A program made the position numbers and the translations under genes. The notes under the pieces were generated by a model that saw nothing but the letters and a program-made list of their open reading frames with translations, was not told where the DNA came from and did no database searches. Positions 45,844-55,689 of a stretch of DNA of 64,000 nt are shown piece after piece. Source of the stretch: Daphnia pulex (taxonomy: Eukaryota > Arthropoda > Branchiopoda > Diplostraca > Daphniidae); contig NC_060019.1 of assembly GCF_021134715.1 (NCBI RefSeq), forward strand, positions 3,038,001 to 3,102,000, read 5' to 3'. Position 1 is the stretch's first letter; every line of letters starts with the position of its first letter.

Positions 45844-48406
45844 ACCACACAACCGTGTCCGTCTAGCAACAGAAACGATATTGGCGATAACAACGCGTCC
45901 GTCTTACGACAAGAGTCAGTTGACACTCGCTACGCAGAACTTGCTCGAACGTTTTCTGGCGAATTTGAATATTCACGTCGGCAACGACCTTCAGGCACAC
46001 ATTACGATCATAGCCTACCTGGAAGAAGCGAATCGTTTCGTCCAATTAGTGAACAACCGGAAACCGGAATTTCACTTCGTGAGTATTCACGACAAATTTT
46101 CTCGAGACGAAACTCTGCACGGACTCCTTCGCCAACTGTCGAACGAGCTGTCAGAGAGTCTATATCTCCAGCACGGAAAACAATTTATTCGTCGGCTACC
46201 GAAAACGATTGTAGACATCAACGATTTATTGACCCTAAAAGCAGTCTCAGTGGCAGTTTATTCTCGCACCCTCCGTCTAGTGAGGTACAAAGAGCAGAAC
46301 CCAGACATTCCGACGCCCCTATTGGCAGCGACTCATCTTGCTTCTATAGATTTACGACGTATTGCAGCCAGACTCTCGGGGACGGTAACACCCTTGCTTT
46401 CACCGGTAACACCGTCACCGTACCCGCCGTCTCCACCGCCACCACCACAACCCCTATCACAGCCACCCTCTTCCTTTTTCACAGCCCCCGCCACCCATCC
46501 AACCACCACCACCTCCACCGTCCCCACCTTCTTCACCCCAGCGCCCAATCACACTCACGCGGCCTCAGTTGCCAATTCCGATAGCGTCCCAAGACACTCC
46601 GGTTCCAGTATCAGTAAATACGTCCACTTCTTGCCCGCCGACGATATACCGCGATTATCGTCAGATATCCCCAGCAATAGCCATATCGACCGAGAAATCG
46701 AGCTCAGAGCGAGCCGCGATCGACGCAACCCGTCCGATAGAACAACCATCGACCCATCACAACCGCTGGGAGGAATACGCAGAAAGGGAAAGGAGTTGGA
46801 GGGAGTACAGGAAAAGGTTAAACGGCCAGAGGCGCCCAGTAAACAGGACCACCCAGTTGCACCTTCGCGCCACAGCAGCCCCCTTCGTCCATCGCAGCCA
46901 AGGAGACCCCCTCCCCTTGCCCCCTCAATCGGCGACCTCGTCGATCTCTGGGACGAAATTCCGGCATACGGTTGGGACAATACACCTCCAGAACAGGCAA
47001 ATTCAGGAAACGCGCCATGTACAACAGCACGAGTTGATAAGGATTGCAGTAAGCCTAAGACGCCTCCAAGTCACGCTAGAACAACTTGCTCAAGCCCTAA
47101 CCCAGGATCAAGATCAGTAGCCATGGACTCCCCAATTAATTTATCAACCATCGCTAACGTTATGGCGTTGGGTGATTTAAATGATTTACAAAAAGGCAAT
47201 CGTGCACTCACGATGCTTTTACAGCTACCAAATTTTATTGGAGGACCGACGTCTATTCGTTTTGATAGATGGATAAAATTATTTGACAATATCGTCGCCA
47301 TGTCAAATTGGACAGACGACGAAACGGTTAATATGTTAATAACTAAACTAACGGGGCCAGCTCACGAGATGTTGCAAAATATTTAAGACAGCGTTACAAA
47401 AGATTATCAAGAAATTAAAAAATTATTACACGAGCGATTTCACGGGAATGAAAATCAAGATTATTTTCAAGCACAATTAGAAGAAGTTGAACGTCAACCG
47501 GGCGAAAATATAATTGCGTACGGATTTAGATTAAAAAATATTTTTGAGCATGGGTATCCGAAAAATAAACTTCCGTCAAAAGCGGAAGAAGCTACTCGTC
47601 TGCAAATGTTAAGGCAAAAGTTTCTGTCAGGACTTGATTTAAAGCTTAAAAATAAAGTACGTTATAAAGAATTTAAAGACTATGAAGACCTTGTACGCGA
47701 AACCGATAAATACAATCGCCGATTAGAAGCAGAAAAAGAGGAAAGTAGTAAAAAAGAATTTGTTAATGCGATCACAACGGCGAAATCATCGTCCGACACA
47801 CAGCTTATTTGGACAGCGATTGAAAAGCAAAATGAGGTTATAAATGCCATCACGACAGGCTCCCGGATAGTTCCACAAATAAATGAAAGCGTTGCGCCCC
47901 CAGCAGTAGGCCTACAAGACGATATCACCCAAAAAGTTGCCATCGCTTTGTCGAATCTTTTAGAGACTGCACAGCTACCTCCAATTAGGGGAAACCCAAG
48001 GCCACAGGTAGCACCTCAGATAGGGCAATCGACTAACTTTCAGCCTCGTTCTCATCAGCAACGGCCGCAAGGACCTCCTTATCAACAGCGACAAGCTTAT
48101 CCATCGTATAGAAATCAGTATGGGCAGCCAACTCAACCGCGTCAGATTCTTCCGCAACAAGCTAATTACCCTGCAGATAGGCCCCCACGTTCATCAATAA
48201 CTTGTTACATGTGCGGCAACAAGGGACATTATCGGAGTGAATGCGGGCAAAGACAAGTAGGCTACGCACAAGTGCCTGCTGCTACGGATGAAAGACAAAG
48301 AATGTTGACTTGTTATACCTGCGGAGTAGTAGGCCATCGTTCCAATACCTGTCCAAATAAAGGGGCTAATATACCTGCCCCTGCATTACGGCAGGGAAAC
48401 GCTTAG
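45506..48406 (+). CDS. Gypsy Gag main ORF with one in-frame TAA
   Basis: This frame is open from 45506 to TAA at 47384-47386 and then on in the same frame to TAG at 48404-48406. The middle is Pro-rich (SPYPPSPPPPPQPLSQP). A retrotransposon Gag domain follows (FDRWIKLFDNIVAMSNW, continuing past the TAA), and the C-terminus has two CCHC zinc knuckles, CYMCGNKGHYRSEC and CYTCGVVGHRSNTC. A third frame is also open at 46569-47120 and gives a credible helical translation (RWEEYAERERSWREYRKRL), so small indels or recoding may affect the Pro-rich part. The TAA would truncate Gag before its zinc knuckles unless read through. Confidence 0.65.
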
Positions 48407-48435
48407 ACACCAACTGCGGCTTTGGGTCAGTTGGT
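48394..48435 (+). promoter_or_regulatory. -1 ribosomal frameshift signal between gag and pol
   Basis: The slippery heptamer G_GGA_AAC sits at 48394-48400 exactly in the gag reading phase, one codon before the gag stop. Eight bases downstream is a perfect 8-bp stem, ACCAACTG (48409-48416) with CAGTTGGT (48428-48435). The pol frame is -1 relative to gag and has no stop between this site and the pol body. Confidence 0.8.
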
Positions 48436-51400
48436 ATGGATGCCTCGGAAATTTTAAAACCCCAGCAGGTAGCTTATGTAACTCAATTGAACAATAGCAC
48501 GGCCCCTCGAGTAATGATACGAATTAATGGAAACGAAACAGAAGCACTGTTTGATACGGGTGCTGCGAGAAGTCTACTACACGAGAAAGTGTATAGGTCA
48601 CTACCACCGAATATGCAGCTGGCCAGCGCAGAGACCTCAGTAGCGTTATTTGATGTTCAGAATCGGCGGTTAAGTAATTTAGGTAAAGTCACGTTGCGGA
48701 TTACATATGGTGAAAAAATTTTGGAACAAGAATTTATTGTTACGAATGGTATTACGGAAATGTGCATTTTTGGGATAGACGCTATCTTGAAGCACGAATT
48801 TGTTTTATGCGGTAAATCAAAAGCAATTTTTATTGCTGGTCAAGAAGGGACTACCCAGCCATCTTATCAGGGAGACAAAGAAATGACGGTTTTGAAAAGG
48901 GAGGCTATCCCACCTTTCACGGCTCGTTTTGTTGAAACTACCATAGGTGGAGCCGAGTATTCCCTTCTTGCAGGATTTCCGTTTGTTTTTAGTCCAGCGA
49001 GAGTATCGGTGGACTCCGTATCGAATAACCGGAGACAGGGAAATCTTCCGGACTCGGTGACGGTTAACCGGAGACAGGGAAATCTTCCGGACGAATTGAA
49101 TAACCGGAGACAGGGAAATCTGCCGGACGAATTAATTAACCGGGGACAGGGAAATCTGCCGGAGGAATTAATTGTTGAAGAAAGTTATAATGTAACGCGT
49201 GACGACGGAATATATCATGTACTCGTGGAAAATGCTAGCGAAAGGGAGGTCGTATTACAACAAGGTTGTATCTTAGGTACAATCGAGATGGGTTGCCGGA
49301 TAGTTTGTGCGGTCGGGGAAGAAATAGCCCAGGATCTTGACACCGGTAAAGGAGACTGTCTTAAGACCCTAGACGAGGCTTCAATCGAACTCGCTCTCGC
49401 ATCAATTGACGAACGTTTTCGTCCACAAATGAAACAGCTACTTACTAGGCATGCCAACATGTTTGTAAAAGGCGACCGTTTAGGTTGCACGAGTGTTATT
49501 AAACACCATATTGACACTCAAGGAAGAGGCCCCATCCGACTACGACCCTATCGCACGGCCAGGAAGCATGAGGAGGAGTTACAACGGCAACTTCAATCGC
49601 TATTGGACCAGGGTATTATCGAATACTCTACTTCCCCTTGGGCTGCCCCAGTCGTTTTAGTATTGAAAAAAGACGGAACACTGCGACTCTGTATTGATTT
49701 TAGAAGATTAAATGACATTACGTTAAAAGATTCATTTCCGTTACCGCGGATTGATGACACACTGGATAAATTAAGCGGCGCAAAGTATTTCACTACGCTG
49801 GACCTTGAATCGGGGTATTGGCAAATTGAATTAGATGATGAATCGAAAGAAAAAACTGCTTTTATAGTAGAGAATAATTTATACCAATTTAGACGAATGG
49901 CTATGGGACTTTGCAACGCCCCGGCCACTTTTCAACGAACTATGAATTTTGTCCTGAGAGACGTCTTAGGAAAAAAGGCTCTTGTCTATTTGGATGACGT
50001 AATCATCTATTCAAAAACAATCGAAGACCATTTGAGAGATATTGAAGAAGTATTTGCATTAATTGAGAAAGCGCAACTCAAACTAAAGTTAAAGAAATGT
50101 CAGTTCTTTCGAACGGAAGTGAATTATTTAGGCCACATTATTACATCAGAAGGAATAGCCCCCGATCCCGATAAAATTGAAAAGATTAAAAATTATCCTG
50201 TCCCAAAATCTGTTGACGATGTTAGATCTTTTTTAGGCCTAGCAGGATACTACCGGAGGTTCATTCCAAATTTTGGAAAAGTAGCCAAGCCCCTGACGAG
50301 TAAGACGCAAAAGGCGGCAATAAAAGAAGCTTTTATATGGAAGGAAGAAGATCAAGTCGCGTTTGACTATCTTCGAACATGTTTAACAACAAAACCGATT
50401 TTAGCCTATCCGGATTTTGACCAGCCTTTTCTTTTGTTCACGGACGCCTGCAATTATGGCATTGGAGCTGTGTTATCGCAAATTCAGCAGGGAAAAGAAG
50501 TTGTAATATCTTATTTCAGTAGACAGCTACACAAATCAGAGATGAACTACCCGACGATAGAAAAAGAAGCTTTGGCAGTAGTGGAGGCCATAAAACATTT
50601 TAAGTACTACCTGCTTGACCGTCATTTCACAGTATTGAGTGACCATGCCCCTTTACAGTGGCTCAAGACGTTTAAAGATACGAATGGTAGACTCGGAAGA
50701 TGGGCAGTAGAATTGGGTAGTCTGAATTATACTATTCAATATAAACCAGGTAGAATTCATCAAAACGCGGACTGTCTTTCTCGTCTTAAAATAGCAAATG
50801 TACACGCGCGCGATGAATTAAAAGAAATATGCGCTGAGCAAGCACAAGATCCGCTGTGCATTCACATTCGTAATTTTTTGGACGGAGGATCGCTGACTGA
50901 AAAGCACACAAAGGAATATCCGATATGGGCGAAAGAAATCGAACTATATGAAGTTATAGAAGGAGTGTTATATAGAAAAGAAATACCGACAAGAAAACGA
51001 AAACAAAACCGAATTTTGACTCAGGTAGTCGTACCCCTCACCCTCAGATCTGTAGTCATGAAACATCTACATGACGACCCAATGTCTGGCCATCTTGCCT
51101 ACTATAGGACGTATATGAGAGTAAGAAATAACTACTATTGGCCGACTATGAGAGAGGATATTAAAGAATACTGTAGGGTATGTCAAAGGTGTTTGGAAAA
51201 TACAAAAGCAACTTTCAGAACTTTCTTACACCCCCTGGAGTTAGCTAAAGCACCTTTCGATGTAGTAGGAATGGATTTTATGGGCCCGTTCAAGCCTCCG
51301 TCCAGCCAAGGTAATAAATACATCATGGTAGTGACGGATTACTTTTCGAAGTATGTAGAAGTTAGGGCTCTACCAGATCAAACGGCTATAACAACGGCCG

Positions 51401-52440
51401 ATGCATTTCTAGACATGGTCGTACGACGACACGGCACACCGAAAGCAATCGTTTCAGACAGAGGAGTCAATTTCACATCGAAAATTTTTCGGCATTTATG
51501 CAAAACATTAGGCATTCAACAAAAATTTTCCACTTCTTACCATCCGGCTACAAATGGAGAAACAGAACGTTTCAACCGCACCCTGTCCATGCTGTTGAGA
51601 AAAGAATTAAAAGATACTAATCACGAAGACTGGGAAGATATGTTAGGCGACGTTTGTTTCGCATATCATTCATCAGTTCATTCGTCTACGCAAGAGACGC
51701 CATTCTTTTTATTATACGGTCGCGATCCCAATATCCCCATCCATAATTTATTAGACGCTATCCCTCAATCTAACAAGTCTGCTTCGGATTTTGTCAGTCT
51801 TCGGATGGAGTCTCTTAGGATCGCTTTTCAACGTACGAAAGAAGAGAATGCAAAAGCTAGAGAGCGGCAGCGGGAACAGTATAACAAACGAGCAAAAGCA
51901 TTATGCTACAGGGTGGGCGACAGAGTTCTCCTTGATGTGAAAGTACGATCGAAAACAGAAAATAAGAAATTTATTTCTAAATATCGTGGTCCATTCCGTG
52001 TTTCCAAAGTTTATGACAATGGAACGGTGGACATTACAAATAACTCTTTTACCACTAAACGAGTACATGTCAACCGTCTCCGGCCACTTTACGACACCAT
52101 GGTCTGGCGAGACGAATTTTGTCCAGATCTTGAGGATCCAATAATTTTGCCGGATCCACCAGTCTCAACTGACGTGGAAGATCAGGCAACAGAGGAGGTC
52201 GGAGAAGAACATGTAAGCAATCCAACGGCAGAACAGGAGGATGCCGACGCCCGTATTGGTGACAGAAACATGGAGCAACTTGCCCCTTTTCATGGGTGGG
52301 AAATAAGCGAAAACGACCACCCAACGGTTGAAACAATACCTGACACGGTAGCGAATGAAGAACTTCCCCCGCAAAACCGAATGGAAAGGAGTAGAAGGTC
52401 TATAAAGGCTCCAACGAGGCTTATAGAGGAAAAAGAATAA
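48401..52440 (+). CDS. Gypsy Pol polyprotein: protease, RT, RNase H, integrase
   Basis: Intact frame, entered by -1 frameshift from gag (first ATG in frame is 48436; 1,334 aa from there). Protease has the aspartic motif LFDTGAARS. A tandem 12-13-residue repeat (NRRQGNLPDE type, four units, 49021-49173) lies between protease and RT. RT has YLDDV (LVYLDDVIIYS); RNase H has LLFTDACNYGIG and later catalytic residues. Integrase has the HHCC zinc site (ending YCRVCQRC), the DDE core (VTDYFSKYVEV, IVSDRGVNFTS, NGETERFNRTL) and a GPF-type C-terminal module (KYRGPFRVSKVYDNG); no chromodomain is seen. This order defines Ty3/gypsy. Confidence 0.92.
49021..49173 (+). repeat. In-frame tandem repeat in pol, four units
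   Basis: Four units of 36-39 bp beginning AACCGGAGACAGGGAAATCT encode NRRQGNLPD(E/S)-type repeats in the linker between protease and RT. The third and fourth units are closest to each other. Confidence 0.85.
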
Positions 52441-52891
52441 GCTGTTCCTTAAATTTTTTTTTTCCTCTCCTCCTGCCAGCCTCAACTACGAACGACATTT
52501 TTTTTTAGGACCATATCTGATCTTTCTCTTACACAACAAAACCGTGTTTTAAAAAAAATGAAAAATCTCAGCAATTAAAAACAACATAAAAATAGTAAAA
52601 TCGAACAAAAAATCAGAGAAAGTCAGACAAGTAGAAAAAGAGAAAAAGAAAAACACAAGAACACTCAGGCAAAAATTTAAAAATAGGGGGATGAGCATCA
52701 AATTTAGACTATAGAATCAATTTGGGGGGTCCACACGCCACCATCTTCTTCTAAGCGATCCGTGTTAGCCAAAAAGGTTAAAAGGACGCCCGTTTTTAGC
52801 GGACGGTCCAATCTTTTTACTAACGTCCAGCAGGACACTGTAAACGGAAAGTTTTAATTCTGTGTCTTCATTTAATTTTTCGTGCCGCAAA

Positions 52892-53683
52892 ATGTCTGCT
52901 TCGAAACCAAAACGCGAAAGTGTCGATCGCCGTCCGCGAGCGGCACACTCATTTTACGGCATTTGGGAAGAAGGAATGTGCCAAATGCGTGAATGTGATC
53001 AGCAAATGGACACACCAATTCCCCCCAGAGTTTTGTTTACGCTACAAGAGATGAGGGAAAAAGTGCTTAACTCCCCACATTTTATGTGGTCGAAAGAACG
53101 TTTTTCAGTGTCGCCTCCGACGTATCACAAGGACTTATCCAGCAGTGGTACGGGTTCTTTTGATTCGTGTGTGCCGCAGTATGACAGCACAGAAGAGGAA
53201 GACACGAGTGACACTGATAGCACGAGCGACGCGTCTCTTTACTGGGACTCAAAAAACTTGGGAGACGGACGAGACGTAAACGACGACGACCCAAGAAGTC
53301 GAGGAAGCAGCAGGTCTTCCGGAAGAACCACAGCTAAGCTGCCGTCCGATCAGGCCCCGTTCCTGTTGGTACCTCATCTGAACTGTGTCAAAACGGAGCC
53401 GTGTGAACTTCCGGACGTCGTTCTCCACTCGTTCCGGCCGGCCTCAAACGTCCCATCTAGCTACTCCCAGCACAGCGAACTCGACCTTCTTTCCAATCGT
53501 TGTATGTTAGTTTTGCTCTGCATTTGGGGCATGTTTATGACTTTCATGTGGGGGTATGTAGCTTATGGGTTAGTCCAAATATTTCAAATGAAACCTGAAG
53601 TAATAGGCTTCCCCATTGATTCTTTTTCCCCGCAAGACCAACAATCCAACAACAATTCACTGAACCAATTTTTGCCTCAATAA
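52892..53683 (+). CDS. Gypsy accessory ORF, unrecognised single-pass membrane protein
   Basis: Between pol and env, 263 aa from ATG 52892 (the frame is open from 52862). The N-terminus is basic (SKPKRESVDRRPRAAH), the middle acidic and Ser/Asp-rich (STEEEDTSDTDSTSDAS). One hydrophobic segment, CMLVLLCIWGMFMTFMWGYV, lies near residues 215-240, and the tail is short and polar. No family recognised. Gypsy elements normally have no gene here, so it may be a captured gene or a second envelope-like factor. The frame is clean, which suggests selection during recent activity. Confidence 0.6.
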   Translation: MSASKPKRESVDRRPRAAHSFYGIWEEGMCQMRECDQQMDTPIPPRVLFTLQEMREKVLNSPHFMWSKERFSVSPPTYHKDLSSSGTGSFDSCVPQYDSTEEEDTSDTDSTSDASLYWDSKNLGDGRDVNDDDPRSRGSSRSSGRTTAKLPSDQAPFLLVPHLNCVKTEPCELPDVVLHSFRPASNVPSSYSQHSELDLLSNRCMLVLLCIWGMFMTFMWGYVAYGLVQIFQMKPEVIGFPIDSFSPQDQQSNNNSLNQFLPQ

Positions 53684-54075
53684 TGATGTGGGTACAACTT
53701 AAATTCATTATGGTCCCTGTTTCTTTTCTTTTTCAACACACATTTTTTCGTCTTTTATTTTTATTTCTCGTCTTCAATTTTATTCTATTTTCATATGGCG
53801 TCCCTTACTATCTTTCACGTCGTTTTATTAATCGCCTCCTTACCTTATTTTTTGTCTTTTATATTTTTTACCTCTTATATTATTTTCTCGTCTTTTTATT
53901 TTTTCTCGTCTTTTATTTTTTCTTTTATGATAAATGGTGTCCTACTTTCCTTCTATTTTTGAATAATTTTATTTTTCAACTATTTTATCCTCTTTCGTCT
54001 CGAACTCTTTTAAAAATTTTAGTTAGCCTCATAGTCCAGATTTGCATTTTCTTCTTTATTTTCCCTCGTAATTGA
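53683..54075 (+). CDS. Possible small hydrophobic ORF overlapping the accessory stop
   Basis: The accessory stop TAA shares its last A with ATG of this frame (TAATG), a layout that allows reinitiation. The 130-aa product is almost wholly hydrophobic (Phe/Leu/Tyr) because the DNA is T-rich, so an open frame by chance is quite possible. No domain. Confidence 0.25.
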   Translation: MMWVQLKFIMVPVSFLFQHTFFRLLFLFLVFNFILFSYGVPYYLSRRFINRLLTLFFVFYIFYLLYYFLVFLFFLVFYFFFYDKWCPTFLLFLNNFIFQLFYPLSSRTLLKILVSLIVQICIFFFIFPRN

Positions 54076-55689
54076 TACCTGTTTTTATCTCGTATTTATG
54101 TAATACGTGTTGTTGACAAGTATCTTGTTATTTTACGTGTCTAACGCCGTCATATCGTTGTTTCTTTTCCATTACTTCTTTTCCTCTATCGTTTTTCTTA
54201 AAAATTTCTGTCACTATTTGTTTTCCCTTTTCTTTCTTTCGCTTTTTAGTAGTTTTATTTAAGAAAAACAAACAATAAAAAGGTTATTCCCATGTCGTGT
54301 TGTTTCTTTTCCATATTTGTGTCAAACTTTTCTTTGGCTGAATACGGAATATAAAATGCGACGGGAATGACGAAATAAAAACATGAAATAAAAAGAGTAA
54401 AAATAAGCACAATTCAATCGAAGTGCATAAAACTAAATCCGGGCGGGCAGTAAGTAAAATAAAAACACCGATCAATAGCTAAACACGAATAACAATCACG
54501 TTCGAACTAACACACGAATCAATTCGATTAAAGAAAAAACCCTATTTTGTTACCAGTCGTTTTCCGTTAGGCATAGGCCTACAGTTAAATTATTCTCTAA
54601 ACTTGAAATAAAAACAAGAGATGTGGTAAAATTCTTCATAAAAATCTTCAAATTATCTTACAAAAGCATATCTGATTAGAAAAGTAAAAGTAAAATATTC
54701 TTCAACATCATTTTTACAACCTCAATACAATCTAAGAAAGTAAATAAACAAACTGAGTCAATGACCCCGAAGGCTATGTGCATACCTCAACGAAAGTGAA
54801 AGCGTCGCTCAAACCGAATTTTTACAAAGAAGTGAACGCATACACCATCTAGCGCTAAAAATAAGAACCACCTCGAACATATAGCAGTTATTGTCAAATT
54901 TTCTCTCCTTCCGTAAATGACCAGCACCAAAGTAGAAATAAACTAAACCTTTCCCATATAAAATTCAACATATTAAAAGTAAAAGTTAACCTACATTTAT
55001 CATAAAACCCTCCATTTTCTTCAAGTAAAGTAAAAAAAACCTCCATTCTACCAATTCCCCCGCAACCCAAGCATATTTACATTTTTCTATCATTCATTTG
55101 TTCTCCCCCGCTCTAAACTAAAATTATTACTTTTCCCCGTCATTCAACATACGTTCACTTTCCGCCATACAATTTGCCCGTTTATTTTTCCCACCTATTT
55201 TGCTAATCGTAATAAATTTTTCCCCTAAAAAGTTCCAGTAGAAACAAACAACAGAAACAAAAACTTTCACGCAACATTGTATTTTCAAAAGAGCACAAAT
55301 TAATGAAGTACATCGACACATTACAAAAACAAATCTCAATCGCCGAGGTGAAGACGGCCTATATCTGGAAACTCCAGCTCCTCTTCGGCAAAGATTATGC
55401 CCTCGGGGAAGAAAACATCAAAGCCCGACTCGCAGAACCATAAAAAACGGGCCGACGGAATATCGAAATGCTTCCGATACCTAGCATAACCAGGATATCG
55501 CCTAAAAATAACAAAAACGGAACAAATAAAACAAATGAATACGTTAATAAACAATAAAAATACAGCTACCGCAACAAACACGACACGAGAAACATCAACA
55601 TCAACAACGTGAAGGCTCCATTTCGAATATTAAAACCAAACTAAAACTGCAGCCACCATTTCGACACAAAATATAAAAAGATTGACAAC
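54076..55689. other. AT-rich region between accessory ORF and env
   Basis: Long AT-rich non-coding interval within the element, unusual for gypsy. On the minus strand 55581-55336 is open for 81 codons with a hydrophobic N-terminal segment and an acidic end (FAEEELEFPDIG); it has no ATG at its start. Confidence 0.4.

Noticed and set aside
46555..46980. Minus-strand 141-codon frame opposite Gag
   Set aside because: Low-complexity, Pro/Ser-coding DNA leaves the complement open; no motif.
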